A stretch of DNA of 64,000 bases from Paracoccus aminovorans. Lineage in GTDB: Bacteria; Pseudomonadota; Alphaproteobacteria; Rhodobacterales; Rhodobacteraceae. The translations under genes and the position numbers were made by a program. The first letter of the stretch is position 1. Each line of letters starts with the position of its first letter. The notes beneath the pieces were generated by a model, which saw only the letters and a list, made by a program, of their open reading frames with translations, did no database searches and was not told the DNA's origin. This document shows, in pieces, positions 45,484 through 55,319 of the stretch. The stretch spans positions 588,837 to 652,836 of the forward strand of contig NZ_LN832559.1 in the NCBI RefSeq assembly GCF_900005615.1, written 5' to 3'.

Positions 45484-48400
45484 ATGGCCATGGACAAGAA
45501 CTTCGACGCCGCTTCCGCCGAGGCGCGGATCGCGGCGGAATGGGCGGCAAGCGATGCCTTCGCGGCGGGGGCGAATGCCTCGCGCGCGGAAACCTTCTCG
45601 GTCGTGATCCCGCCGCCGAACGTCACGGGCAGCCTGCATATCGGCCACGCGCTGAACAACACGCTGCAGGACATCCTGGTGCGCTGGCACCGGATGCGCG
45701 GCTTCGACACGCTGTGGCAGCCCGGCCAGGACCATGCCGGCATCGCCACGCAGATGGTGGTGGAGCGCCGGATGGCCGAGCGCCAGGAGCCCGGCCGGCG
45801 CGAGATCGGGCGCGAGGCCTTCCTGCAGAAGGTCTGGGCCTGGAAGCAGGAATCCGGCGACACCATCGTCAACCAGCTGAAACGCCTGGGCGCCAGCTGC
45901 GACTGGTCGCGCAACGCCTTCACCATGTCCGGCGCTCCCGGCGCCCCCGCGGGCGAAGAGGGCAATTTCCACGATGCCGTCATCAAGGTCTTTGTCGAGA
46001 TGTTCGACAAGGGGCTGATCTATCGCGGCAAGCGGCTGGTGAACTGGGACCCGCATTTCGAGACCGCGATCTCCGACCTCGAGGTCGAGAACCGCGAGGT
46101 GCCCGGCCATATGTGGCATTTCAAATACCCGCTGGCCGGCGGCGAAACCTATGAATACATCGAGCGCGATGCCGACGGCAACGTCACCCTGCGCGAGACG
46201 CGGGACTATATCAGCATCGCCACCACCCGCCCCGAGACCATGCTGGGCGACGGCGCGGTGGCGGTCCACCCGGACGACGCCCGCTATGCGCCCATCGTCG
46301 GCAAGCTGGTGGAGATCCCGGTCGGGCCGAAGGAACATCGCCGGCTGATCCCGATCATCACCGACGAATACCCGGACCCGGATTTCGGCTCGGGCGCGGT
46401 CAAGATCACCGGCGCGCATGACTTCAACGACTATGCCGTGGCGATGCGCAACGACATTCCGCTGTATGCGCTGATGGACGGCAAGGGCGCCATGCGCGCC
46501 GACGGGCTGAGCTACGGGGAAAGCGCCGAGATCGCCACGCGGGCGGCGCGGGGCGAGGATGTGGGCGACGTCTCGAACGTGAACCTGGTCCCCGAGGAAT
46601 TGCGCGGCCTGGACCGCTACGACGCCCGCAAGCGCGTGATCGCGGCGATCACCGACGAGGGGCTGGCCGTCACCTATCTGCACAAGGAAATCGACAAGGA
46701 AACCGGCGCCGAGCATCTGGAGCGCCGGCCCCTGGTCGATGCGAAGCCGATCATGCAGCCCTTCGGCGACCGGTCGGGCGTGGTGATCGAGCCGATGCTG
46801 ACCGACCAGTGGTTCGTCGATACGCCGAAGATCGTCGGCCCGGCGCTGGAGGCGGTGCGCAGCGGCGCCACGCAGATCCTGCCCGAGCAGCATGAGAAGG
46901 TCTATTTCCACTGGCTCGAGAACATCGAGCCCTGGACCATCAGCCGCCAGCTGTGGTGGGGCCACCAGATCCCGGTCTGGTACGGGCTCGACCTGTCGCT
47001 GGAAGGCCAGGTCGAGGACGACCACGACGGCGCGCTGGACGAGGTCGAGATCTTCGCCCTGCTGGAAGAGGGCCTGGTCCATCGCGATGAAATCCATCGT
47101 TGCGCCGCAAGTTTCGCCGAAGTGGCGCAGAGGTTCCGCGATGCCATCGCCGCTCTGCCGCAGCCGCTGGAGATCGCCCGGGTGATCGAGGTCGCCGACC
47201 GCGAGGCCGCCGTGGACGCCTTTGCCCAGGGGCTGGCCGATTACAACCTGACGCAGGACCCGACCAGGCTGGTCTATCCGGTCTGGCGCGACCCGGACGT
47301 GCTGGACACCTGGTTCTCCTCGGGGCTGTGGCCGATCGGCACGCTGGGCTGGCCGGAAAAGACGCCGGAGCTGGCGCGCTATTTCCCGACCTCGGTGCTG
47401 GTCACGGGCTTCGACATCATCTTCTTCTGGGTGGCCCGGATGATGATGATGCAGCTGGCCGTGGTCGGGCAGGTGCCGTTCCGCACCGTCTATGTCCACG
47501 GGCTGGTGCGCGACGAAAAGGGCGCCAAGATGTCGAAGTCGAAAGGCAACGTCATCGACCCCTTGGTGCTGATCGACCAATACGGCGCCGACGCGCTGCG
47601 CTTTACCCTGACCAGCATGGCGGCGATGGGCCGCGACCCCAAGCTGGGACCGAAGCATGTCGAGGCGAACCGCAACTTCGTCACCAAGATCTGGAACGCC
47701 AGCCGCTTCGCCGAGATGAACGGGGTGCGCGGCGGCGGCGCCCGTCCGGCGCCCGCGCATGTGGTGAACCGCTGGATCATCGGCGAGGTCGCCCGCATCT
47801 GCCAGGCCACCGACGAGGCGCTGGCGGGCTTTCGCTTCAACGACGCCGCGACCGGGCTTTACGCCTTCGTCTGGGGCAAGGTCTGCGACTGGTATGTGGA
47901 ATTCTCGAAACCGCTGTTCGACGGCGAATATCGCGACGAGACCCAGGCCACCATGGGCTGGGTCCTGGACCAGTGCTATACGCTGCTGCACCCGATCATG
48001 CCCTTCGTGACCGAGGAGCTTTGGGCGCTGACCGGCGACCGCGCGAAGATGCTGGTCCATGGCGACTGGCCGGACTGCGGGTCCGACCTGATCGACGCCG
48101 AGGCCGACCGGCAGATGAACTGGGTGATCGCGCTGATCGAGAACATCCGCTCGGCCCGGGCCCAGATCGGCGTGCCGGCCGGCGCGCGTCCCGACCTGAT
48201 TGTGACCGAGGCCGATGCGGCCGCGCGGGCGGCGCTGGCGGCGAACGGGCCGCTGGTCGAGCGGCTGGCGCGGGTCAACCCGCCGCGTGAGGGCGCGATG
48301 GGGCCGGGCATGATCTCGGTCGCGGCGCTGGGGGCCAGTTTCGCCCTGCCGGTGGGCGAGATGATCGACGTGGCCGCCGAAACCGCGCGGCTGGAAAAGG

Positions 48401-48573
48401 CGGCGGCCAAGGCCGAGAAGGACGCGGCGGGCCTGCGCGGCCGACTGGCGAACCCGCGTTTCGTCGAGAATGCCGAGCCCGAGGTGATCGAAGAGACCCG
48501 CGGCAAGCTGGCGGCGCTGGACGACGACCTGGCCCGCATCCGCGCCGCCCTGGGGCAGCTGGCGGCGATGTAA
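45484..48573 (+). CDS. valS: Valyl-tRNA synthetase
   Basis: 1029 residues, class I. HIGH motif as HIGHALNN (about residues 55-62), KMSKSKGN (about 683-690), the editing domain with [10 protein letters not shown], and a C-terminal coiled-coil arm. About 75 extra residues lie between PVWYGLD (about 495) and [11 protein letters not shown] (about 604), a Rhodobacterales-type insertion relative to the 951-residue E. coli enzyme. ATG 45484 is preferred to an in-frame start 18 codons upstream. Confidence 0.97.
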   Translation: MAMDKNFDAASAEARIAAEWAASDAFAAGANASRAETFSVVIPPPNVTGSLHIGHALNNTLQDILVRWHRMRGFDTLWQPGQDHAGIATQMVVERRMAERQEPGRREIGREAFLQKVWAWKQESGDTIVNQLKRLGASCDWSRNAFTMSGAPGAPAGEEGNFHDAVIKVFVEMFDKGLIYRGKRLVNWDPHFETAISDLEVENREVPGHMWHFKYPLAGGETYEYIERDADGNVTLRETRDYISIATTRPETMLGDGAVAVHPDDARYAPIVGKLVEIPVGPKEHRRLIPIITDEYPDPDFGSGAVKITGAHDFNDYAVAMRNDIPLYALMDGKGAMRADGLSYGESAEIATRAARGEDVGDVSNVNLVPEELRGLDRYDARKRVIAAITDEGLAVTYLHKEIDKETGAEHLERRPLVDAKPIMQPFGDRSGVVIEPMLTDQWFVDTPKIVGPALEAVRSGATQILPEQHEKVYFHWLENIEPWTISRQLWWGHQIPVWYGLDLSLEGQVEDDHDGALDEVEIFALLEEGLVHRDEIHRCAASFAEVAQRFRDAIAALPQPLEIARVIEVADREAAVDAFAQGLADYNLTQDPTRLVYPVWRDPDVLDTWFSSGLWPIGTLGWPEKTPELARYFPTSVLVTGFDIIFFWVARMMMMQLAVVGQVPFRTVYVHGLVRDEKGAKMSKSKGNVIDPLVLIDQYGADALRFTLTSMAAMGRDPKLGPKHVEANRNFVTKIWNASRFAEMNGVRGGGARPAPAHVVNRWIIGEVARICQATDEALAGFRFNDAATGLYAFVWGKVCDWYVEFSKPLFDGEYRDETQATMGWVLDQCYTLLHPIMPFVTEELWALTGDRAKMLVHGDWPDCGSDLIDAEADRQMNWVIALIENIRSARAQIGVPAGARPDLIVTEADAAARAALAANGPLVERLARVNPPREGAMGPGMISVAALGASFALPVGEMIDVAAETARLEKAAAKAEKDAAGLRGRLANPRFVENAEPEVIEETRGKLAALDDDLARIRAALGQLAAM

Positions 48574-49365
48574 GCGCGGCTTCCTTGCCCCCGCGCCGGT
48601 TGGCGCAGTCGCGGGGGGCTGGGGAACGGAAAGGCCGGACCTTGGGGTGCGGGGTGGAACACTTCGCCGAACGGATGATGCTGAAGGCACGGGCGGAAGG
48701 AAGGCTTTCGGGCTGACCCGGCGCAGGCGAGCCGCTGCCGCAGTGGCCTGGCCCCAGAAGCCAGGCCCGAAATCGGGATCGCGGCTGAGGCGGTGGTCCT
48801 GCCCGACGAGATCGTGCTGGAGAAGCGCATCGCCGCCGCGCCGCCTTGGTCAAGGTCACGGAAGGGAGGAGGCTGTGACAAAATCTGGAATTCGCGAATC
48901 CAATGAGAACCATTTCCGTCGATTCTCGCGCCAGGCAACGTTGAGTAGAAATTTCTCGCGTCAATTCGATTCCAGAAGAACAATCTTCCGAGTCACTGGC
49001 CGCCTAACCGACTTTTGACAGTCTTGGTCGAGCGCGACGCGGCGCTGGTGAGGATTGCGCATCTGGCGATGTGCCCCGCCTTCGCTGTCGAAGCGTGACG
49101 GCGGTTCGTGAGATCTTGGGGAGAGCCTTGTCGCTTTCCGTTCTTTCGCATGGTCCAGAAGTTCTCGGGACCCTTGTGATGGGCAACCTTTCCGGTCGAT
49201 CAATCTCGGGGGGCGGTCACCGCGGGCGTGTCGGCAATGCCGGATGGGATCGGTGCGGAGAGAAGCGGTCGGGCGGCGGGTCGGTGTGTCCGATCGCGTT
49301 TTCCCGGCTTGCGCGCTTGCCGCTATCCTTCCCGCTCGGCGCTGAAATCGATCAGGCCGGTGGCC
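48574..49365. other. 792-base region without a supported gene
   Basis: Begins with a strong stem (GCCCCCGCG with CGCGGGGGGC, 48587-48619), possibly a Rho-independent-like end for valS without a U-tract. A plus-strand frame around 48760-48850 (IAAEAVVLPDEIVLEKRIAA) looks like a protein fragment but has no complete gene. From 48895 to 49020 the sequence is less GC-rich than its surroundings. Likely a graveyard of old insertions; I cannot name a source. Confidence 0.5.
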
Positions 49366-49507
49366 AGGAGGCTGCTTAAAAAGGGGCAGAAATCGATCTG
49401 GAATTGGCGAAGGTCGTCCCGAAAACGGCATGTTTCCGTCCGAATCGAAGAGGATACCCGGTGCCCGGACTAGAGTCTTCCACTCCACGGAGTTTTTCAG
49501 CGGCCAA
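49366..49507. repeat. MITE-like element D
   Basis: Left end AGGAGGCTGCTTAAAAAGG, right end reversed TTGGCCGCTGAAAAAC, followed by CTAA (49508-49511). The interior GCATGTTTCCGTCCGAATCG aligns well with element A over its right half. The CTAA contains, reversed, the TAG stop of the chelatase gene. The left target copy is not clear. Confidence 0.65.
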
Positions 49508-50182
49508 CTAAAGCGCGCGCCGGACGGCCCTGGCGATCATGGCGGGGACCTCGGCGGCAAGGCCGACCGGGGGCAGGGTCAGGCCGCCGAACGCCGCGCC
49601 GTCGAGCGCGCGGGGCAGGTCGTCGGTGACATGATCGGCCTCGGTCGCGAACAGCGGCAGGCAGAGCGTCTGCGCGGGCAGTCCGCGGGCGGCATCGGCG
49701 ATGAAGGGCGCTTCCTCGATGAAGCCGCAGCGGGTGCCGGCCATCTGCGGCGCGAGGGCGGCGGCGATCCGCTGCGCGGCCTCGGAGGGCGCGCGCGAGC
49801 GGCCAGAACCGTGGGCGGCGATCAGCAGATGCGTATCCGAAAGCGCCCAGCCCTGGATCGCGGCGCTGCCAGCGATCAGGCGCAGGCAAAGCGCCGGCAA
49901 GCCCGGGTCGGCGCCGAAGGGCGGCAGGATGCGGGCGCCGGGCGCGCCGGCCAGGGCCAGGCGGCGCGGCAGTTCGCTGCGGGTGAACCAGCCCGCCGCC
50001 ATGAACAGCGGATAGACCAGCGTCCCGTCGTCGGCGAGGTCCAGCGCGCCGGGCATCGCCAGCGTGGCGCCTTGGACCCGGGCGCCGGGGACGGGCACGC
50101 GGGCGGCCAGGGCCTCGACCGCCCGCTGCTGCGGGGCGGGGTCGCCGGGCTGGCCATGGGCGACGATCAGGACCTTAGGCAC
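49508..50182 (-). CDS. CbiX/SirB-like sirohydrochlorin chelatase
   Basis: 224 residues. VLIVAHGQPGDPAPQQ at the start and LLIAAHGSGRSRAPSEAA mid-protein are the paired histidine motifs of CbiX/CbiK type chelatases. LPLFATEADHVTDDLP supports the class II two-domain form. Inserts Co or Fe into sirohydrochlorin for cobalamin, siroheme or heme d1; the metal is not evident. It overlaps the DUF4202 gene by eight bases. The TAG stop borders element D. Confidence 0.83.
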   Translation of the reverse strand: MPKVLIVAHGQPGDPAPQQRAVEALAARVPVPGARVQGATLAMPGALDLADDGTLVYPLFMAAGWFTRSELPRRLALAGAPGARILPPFGADPGLPALCLRLIAGSAAIQGWALSDTHLLIAAHGSGRSRAPSEAAQRIAAALAPQMAGTRCGFIEEAPFIADAARGLPAQTLCLPLFATEADHVTDDLPRALDGAAFGGLTLPPVGLAAEVPAMIARAVRRAL

Positions 50183-50738
50183 GGAAGGCGGCGGCGAAGG
50201 GCTCGGGGATGGCGAATTCCTGCAGCGCGCGGGCGCGGGCCTCGGCGGACATCTTGCGCGCGGTCTTGTCCACGATGCGTTGCAGCTCGTCCGGGTCGCG
50301 GCCCTCGGCGAAGGGGCCCATGTACCAGCGGATGAAGGTGAAGCAGGCTACGTCCTCCAGCGCCTGCACCTCGGGGTCGCGCTTGATCCCCTGCTTGGTC
50401 AGCATCTTTTCGGCGGCTGCGACTTCGTCCTCGCCATAGCCGGCGTCGCGCATGATGCCGCCGACGCGGGCGGCGTGGCGGCGGCCCTGTTCGGTGCGCC
50501 AGGCCAGATAGCCGGGGCGGTCCATCGGATAGGCGTCGCGGGGCAGCTGCCAGCGTTCCACATGCTGGCCGCGGCAGGCGATGCGCAGGGGCTCCGAGGC
50601 GTCGGGATAGAGCGCCTCCTGCTCGGCCGTCATGCGCTGGCCATAGAGCAGCGCTTCGGGCCGGTCCTGGGGGTCCCGGTGCGGATCGGCGGAATTGGCC
50701 TTGTCGATGGCGTCGAAAGCGGTCTGAAGGCGGGTCAT
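50175..50738 (-). CDS. DUF4202 domain protein
   Basis: 187 residues from MTRLQTAFDAIDKANSADP, the family-typical start. YLAWRTEQGRRHAARVGGIM and VACFTFIRWYMG are conserved. The function is unknown; genes of this family commonly lie near sulfite/nitrite reductase and siroheme genes, which fits the adjoining chelatase. A start eight codons upstream (ATG GCG CAA) is possible. Confidence 0.85.
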   Translation of the reverse strand: MTRLQTAFDAIDKANSADPHRDPQDRPEALLYGQRMTAEQEALYPDASEPLRIACRGQHVERWQLPRDAYPMDRPGYLAWRTEQGRRHAARVGGIMRDAGYGEDEVAAAEKMLTKQGIKRDPEVQALEDVACFTFIRWYMGPFAEGRDPDELQRIVDKTARKMSAEARARALQEFAIPEPFAAAFRA

Positions 50739-50826
50739 GGCATCCTCTCTTTGCGCCATCATGCCGCAGCCGGGCGCGGCGTCAACGCGGATTGCCGCTG
50801 TCCGCGGCCCGGACTAGGTTGCGGGC

Positions 50827-51336
50827 ATGGAATGGGGCGAATTCATCCTGGCGCTGGCGGCCTTCCTGGGCTCGCATGTGATCCCGGCGCGGTTCCGCGC
50901 GCCTTTGGTCGCGGCGCTGGGCCGGCGCGGCTATGTCGTCGGCTACAGCCTGCTGTCGCTGGCGCTGCTTTACTGGCTGATCCTGGCGGCGGGGCGGGCG
51001 CCCCATGTCGAGCTGTGGCCGCAATGGCCGTGGATGCGCTGGCTGGTGAACCTCGTCATGCCGGTGGCGGTGCTGGCGGCGGCGGTCGGGGGCATGGCGG
51101 GGCTGATGGCGGGCTTTGCGCTGTGGGCCTCGGCGCATCTGGTCGCGAACGGGGATCTGGCGCATGTGATCCTGTTCGGCCTGCTGTTGGCCTATGCGCT
51201 GTTCGGGCTGGCGGTCGGCCTGCGCCGGGGCGTGGCGCTGCGCTGGACCTGGTCGCGGCTGGCGGTGGCCGTGCTGGTCTGGGCGGCGCTGTTCCATCTG
51301 CATCCGCTGGTGATCGGGGTCAGCCCGCAGCCCTAG
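50827..51336 (+). CDS. NnrU-family membrane protein
   Basis: 169 residues with about five membrane segments (FILALAAFLGSHVIPA, YSLLSLALLYWLILAAG, HLVANGDLAHVILFG). This is the NnrU/isoprenoid-oxidoreductase-like family, often linked to nitrite and NO reductase gene sets, where NnrU is needed for denitrification in some strains. No denitrification genes are in the window. The 3' end overlaps the convergent FAD gene by 17 bases. Confidence 0.9.
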   Translation: MEWGEFILALAAFLGSHVIPARFRAPLVAALGRRGYVVGYSLLSLALLYWLILAAGRAPHVELWPQWPWMRWLVNLVMPVAVLAAAVGGMAGLMAGFALWASAHLVANGDLAHVILFGLLLAYALFGLAVGLRRGVALRWTWSRLAVAVLVWAALFHLHPLVIGVSPQP

Positions 51337-52339
51337 GATCGGGCGGCCTGAAGCCCTCGGGGATGCGGTCGCACCCGTCGAGGATCAGGTCGGTCAGCAG
51401 GGTGGCGCAGGCCGGCGCCATGGCGAGGCCGATCTTGAAGCCGCCATTGGCGACGTAATGGCCCGGCCGTCCGGGCCAGGGCCCGACCAGCGGCGCGCGG
51501 GACCGGGCGCGCGGGCGGATGCCGGCCCAGCTGTCCAGGACCGGTGCATCGCGCAGCGCCGGGCACAGCGCGCGGGCCTTGTCGATCAGCGCCTCCAGCT
51601 GCGCATCGGTGCCGGTATCGGCGAAGTCGCGTTCCGAGGTCGAGCCGATGGCCACCGTGCCGTCGGCATGCGGCACGATATGGACCCCGTCGGCAAAGAC
51701 CTGCGGCGCCTCGGGGGCGGAAAACGCCAGCAGCGCCGACTGGCCCTTGACGCCATTGCCGCCGAAGGGCGCGAGCCCCGCCACCCCGGTCGCCCAGATC
51801 GCCGGGGCGTCGGGCGCGGCTTGCCCCTCGACGATCTCGCCGCCGCGGGCGCGGATCGCGGCGGCCAGTGCGGCGCAGGCCCGGCGCGGGCTGATCCGCG
51901 CGGTCAGCCGGTCCAGCAGCCACAGCCCCGAGGGCGAGGCGGGCACCAGCGGCCCCGGCGGCGCATCGGTCAGCGCCATCCCGGCCCAGTCGGGCCAATG
52001 CGCGCGGGCCGCGGCGATGCGCTCGGCCATGCGCGATTCGCTCCCTTCGGGCACCGGCTGCAGGCGGCCGCTGCGGGCATAGCCGGGCTCCACGCCGCCC
52101 GCTTGCGCGACCGCGGCCCACCAATCCGCCGCCGCGACCAGCGCGTCCAGCTGCACCTGCTTCTTGGCGTTCCAGTTTTCCGGCGCATGCGGGGCCAGCG
52201 CACCGACATGCCCGCCCGAGGCGCCGGCGCCGATCCGCGCCGCCTCGACCACCCGCACGCGGGCGCCGCGCCGCAGCAGTTCCCATGCGCAGGCGAGGCC
52301 GAACACCCCCGCGCCCGCCACCGTGATTTCGCTTGCCAT
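51320..52339 (-). CDS. FAD-dependent amine oxidoreductase (DAO family)
   Basis: 339 residues from MASEITVAGAGVFGLACAWE, with the GxGxxG FAD motif and a DAO-type C-terminus ([33 protein letters not shown]). It diverges from mnmD with 47 bases between starts. In bifunctional MnmC the oxidase half has this fold, so it may be the detached MnmC oxidase acting on cmnm5s2U; a glycine/D-amino-acid oxidase role is the alternative. Confidence 0.82.
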   Translation of the reverse strand: MASEITVAGAGVFGLACAWELLRRGARVRVVEAARIGAGASGGHVGALAPHAPENWNAKKQVQLDALVAAADWWAAVAQAGGVEPGYARSGRLQPVPEGSESRMAERIAAARAHWPDWAGMALTDAPPGPLVPASPSGLWLLDRLTARISPRRACAALAAAIRARGGEIVEGQAAPDAPAIWATGVAGLAPFGGNGVKGQSALLAFSAPEAPQVFADGVHIVPHADGTVAIGSTSERDFADTGTDAQLEALIDKARALCPALRDAPVLDSWAGIRPRARSRAPLVGPWPGRPGHYVANGGFKIGLAMAPACATLLTDLILDGCDRIPEGFRPPDPRAAG

Positions 52340-52386
52340 TCCGCCGCCCCTTGCCGCATCTGCCTGCAACAGAGGAGTTAGCGCGG

Positions 52387-53043
52387 ATGCAGCGGCCCGA
52401 CCAGAGCAGCGCCGACCTGGACTGGCGCGAGGGCGCGATCCCGGTCTCGCGCCGCTTCGACGATCCCTATTTCAGCCTGAACGGCGGGCTGGACGAGACG
52501 CGCCATGTCTTTCTGGCCGGCAACGACCTGCCGGCGCGGCTGCGGCCGGGTTTCCATGTCGCCGAGCTGGGTTTCGGCACCGGGCTGAACCTGCTGGCGC
52601 TGGCGCAGGTCGCGACGGTGCCGATCCGCTTCACCAGCTTCGAGGCCTTCCCGATGAGCCCGGACGAACTGGCCCGCGCCCATGACGCCTTTCCCGAACT
52701 GGCGCCGCTGGCGGCGCAGCTGCGCGACGGCTGGCCGGGCCGGCGCCTGACCGTGGGCCTGGTCGAGGCCGAGATCGTCGATGCCGATGCCCGCCAGGCG
52801 CTGCCCGCCTGGGCCGGCCGCGCCGATGCCTGGTTCCTGGACGGATTTTCCCCGGCCAAGAACCCCGAGCTCTGGGGTGAGGCGCTGATGGCCGAGGTCG
52901 CCCGCCACACCGCGCCGGGCGGGACATTCGCCACCTATACCGCCGCGGGCCATGTGCGCCGGGCGCTGGCGGCGGCGGGGTTTCAGGTCGCGCGCGCGCC
53001 CGGTTTCGCCGGCAAGCGCCACATGAGCCGCGGGCAGCTCTGA
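52387..53043 (+). CDS. mnmD: tRNA 5-aminomethyl-2-thiouridine methyltransferase (MnmD)
   Basis: 218 residues. PVSRRFDDPYFSLNGGLDETRHVFL, SAM motif ELGFGTGLNLLALAQ and DAWFLDGFSPAKNPELWG define the MnmD half of MnmC. It adds the last methyl of mnm5s2U34. The C-terminal oxidase half is absent from this polypeptide. ATG 52387 is chosen since homology starts there. The TGA is followed at once by element E. Confidence 0.9.
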   Translation: MQRPDQSSADLDWREGAIPVSRRFDDPYFSLNGGLDETRHVFLAGNDLPARLRPGFHVAELGFGTGLNLLALAQVATVPIRFTSFEAFPMSPDELARAHDAFPELAPLAAQLRDGWPGRRLTVGLVEAEIVDADARQALPAWAGRADAWFLDGFSPAKNPELWGEALMAEVARHTAPGGTFATYTAAGHVRRALAAAGFQVARAPGFAGKRHMSRGQL

Positions 53044-53180
53044 CAGGTTAACGCCTTTGAAATGGCATCGCGGCGGAAATCCGTTCGGATCCGGCAAAGC
53101 TGGTTCGGCCGGCCCGAGGCGGATTTCCGATCGCTGGCCCGGCCCGGCCCGTGTCGTCGCCCGGGCTTTTCGGCAGTCTG
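53044..53180. repeat. MITE-like element E
   Basis: Right end reversed CAGACTGCCGAAAAGCCC next to CTAG (53181-53184). The right half aligns with element B through GGCGGATTTCCGATCGCTGG and CCGGCCCGTGTCGTCG. The left end (CAGGTTAACG) is degenerate and directly follows the TGA of mnmD. No coding capacity. Confidence 0.6.
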
Positions 53181-53900
53181 CTAGCGCCGGACTTGCGGGA
53201 TGCGGCTGGGGGCATAATCGACCGGCGCGTGCGGCGGCCGGCCGCGGGTGCGGCTCCAGAAGGCGGGGCCGCCGCGGCGCAGGAACAGCGGCACGGCCAG
53301 CACGATCCCGGCGACGAAGCCCGCCGCATGGGCGACATAGGCCACGCCGTCATCGGCCATGATGGCCGAGGACAGCAGCTGCAGCCCGAACCAGGCCAGC
53401 AGCAGCACCCAGGCGGGAATGGTGAAGCGGCGGATGACGACGATGATGATGGCGATCACGTCGACCCGGGCGCGCGGGAACATCAGCAGATAGCCGCCCA
53501 TCACCCCGGCGATGGCGCCCGAGGCGCCGACCATCGGGATGCCGCTCATCGGGTCGGCGGCGATCTGCCCCGCCGCCGCCGCCAGCCCGCAGGCGAGGTA
53601 GAAGACCAGGAAGCCGGCATGGCCCATCTGATCCTCGAGATTGTCGCCGAAGACCCACAGGAACAGCATGTTGCCGGCGATATGCATGATGCCGGCATGC
53701 AGGAACATATGCGTGACCAGCCCCCACAGCCACTGGCCGTGCATGATCGCGACCGGATACAGCGCCAGCCGGTCCCACAGCGCGACCTGCCCGCCCGCCC
53801 AGGGCATGGTGAGCAGGAACATGGCCAGGTTCAGCAGGATCAGCCCATGGGTCACATAGGGCGTGCGCTCGGAGGGATTGTGGTCGCGGATCGGGAACAT
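53181..53900 (-). CDS. Rhomboid-family intramembrane serine protease
   Basis: 239 residues, six to seven membrane segments. Catalytic Ser in GASGAIAGVMGG and His in VAHAAGFVAG, with LHAGIMHIAGNMLFLWVFG as the oxyanion/loop region. Cleaves substrates within the membrane. ATG 53900 is used because the frame upstream is non-homologous. The TAG stop is part of the CTAG bordering element E. Confidence 0.92.
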   Translation of the reverse strand: MFPIRDHNPSERTPYVTHGLILLNLAMFLLTMPWAGGQVALWDRLALYPVAIMHGQWLWGLVTHMFLHAGIMHIAGNMLFLWVFGDNLEDQMGHAGFLVFYLACGLAAAAGQIAADPMSGIPMVGASGAIAGVMGGYLLMFPRARVDVIAIIIVVIRRFTIPAWVLLLAWFGLQLLSSAIMADDGVAYVAHAAGFVAGIVLAVPLFLRRGGPAFWSRTRGRPPHAPVDYAPSRIPQVRR

Positions 53901-54000
53901 GGATCCAGCCTGAAGCATCGCCGGGACGCGCGCAAGCGGCCCTGTTCGCCGTGCCGGGCGGCGTATAGCATCGGCCCCGAATCGCATCGAGGAGGGGCCG

Positions 54001-55269
54001 ATGACCAGCCTGACCGACCGCAAGAACGCCGCCATCTCGCGCGGGGTGGGGATGACGACCCAGGTCTATGCCGACCGCGCCGAGAATGCAGAGATCTGGG
54101 ACAAGGACGGCAACCGCTACATCGACTTCGCCGCCGGCATCGCCGTGGTGAATACCGGCCACCGCCACCCGCGGGTGATCGAGGCGGTCAAGGCCCAGCT
54201 CGACCGCTTCACCCATACCTGCCACCAGGTCGTGCCCTATGAAAACTACGTCGCCCTGGCCGAGCGGCTGAATGCGCTGGTGCCCGGCAAGGGACCCAAG
54301 AAGACCGCCTTCTACACCACCGGCGCCGAGGCGGTGGAAAACGCGGTCAAGATCGCCCGCCATCATACCGGCCGCGCCGGGGTGGTGGCCTTTGCCGGCG
54401 GCTTCCACGGCCGCACCTTCATGGGCATGTCGCTGACTGGCAAGGTCCAGCCCTACAAGGCCGGCTTCGGGCCGATGATGAACGACATCTGGCACCTGCC
54501 CTTCCCCAACGTCCTGTATGGCGTCACGGCCGAGGACGCGCTGGCGGCGCTGGACCGGCTGTTCAAGGCCGATATCGATCCCTCGCGCGTCGCCGCGATC
54601 ATCATCGAGCCGGTGCAGGGCGAGGGCGGCTTCTACGAGGCGCCTGCGGGCTTCATTCCCCGCCTGCGGCAGATCTGCGACCAATATTCGATCCTGCTGA
54701 TCGCCGACGAGGTGCAGACCGGCTTCGCCCGCACCGGCAAGCTTTTCGCGATGGAGCACCACGGCACCGCGGCCGACATCACCACCATGGCCAAGGGGCT
54801 GGGCGGCGGGCTGCCGATCAGTGCCGTCACCGGCCGGGCCGAGGTGATGGACAGCCCGGCACCCGGCGGGCTGGGCGGCACCTATGCCGGCAACCCGCTG
54901 GCGGTCGCCGCGGCCCACGCGGTTCTGGACGTGATCGAGGATGAAGGCCTCTGCGACCGCGCCACCCGGCTCGGCCAACGGCTGAAGCAGCGCCTGGCCG
55001 GCCTTGCCGAGGAGGTGCCCGAGATCGTCGACATCCGCGGCCCCGGCTTCATGAACGCAGTGGAGTTCAACGCCGCCGGCAGCGACAAGCCCAACCCCGA
55101 ATTCGCCAACCGTGTCCGCGAGGAGGCGCTGAAGCGCGGCCTGATCCTGCTGACTTGCGGCGTCCACGCCAATGTGATCCGCTTCCTCGCACCGCTGACC
55201 ATCCCGGACGTGGTCTTCGACGAGGCGCTGGACATGATCGAAGCCTCGATTCGCGCCGCCCGCGGCTGA
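54001..55269 (+). CDS. gabT: 4-aminobutyrate--2-oxoglutarate transaminase
   Basis: 422-residue class III PLP aminotransferase. FHGRTFMGMSLTGK, IIIEPVQGEGGF, LIADEVQTGFARTGKLFA and the PLP Lys in TTMAKGLGGGLPISAV are all present. Sequence is of the GabT rather than ArgD type. Converts GABA to succinate semialdehyde; no gabD lies beside it. Confidence 0.92.
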   Translation: MTSLTDRKNAAISRGVGMTTQVYADRAENAEIWDKDGNRYIDFAAGIAVVNTGHRHPRVIEAVKAQLDRFTHTCHQVVPYENYVALAERLNALVPGKGPKKTAFYTTGAEAVENAVKIARHHTGRAGVVAFAGGFHGRTFMGMSLTGKVQPYKAGFGPMMNDIWHLPFPNVLYGVTAEDALAALDRLFKADIDPSRVAAIIIEPVQGEGGFYEAPAGFIPRLRQICDQYSILLIADEVQTGFARTGKLFAMEHHGTAADITTMAKGLGGGLPISAVTGRAEVMDSPAPGGLGGTYAGNPLAVAAAHAVLDVIEDEGLCDRATRLGQRLKQRLAGLAEEVPEIVDIRGPGFMNAVEFNAAGSDKPNPEFANRVREEALKRGLILLTCGVHANVIRFLAPLTIPDVVFDEALDMIEASIRAARG

Positions 55270-55319
55270 ACCGATACGGGTTCAACTGGCGCCGCCCGCG
55301 CCCCGGTTCGCGGCCGGTC

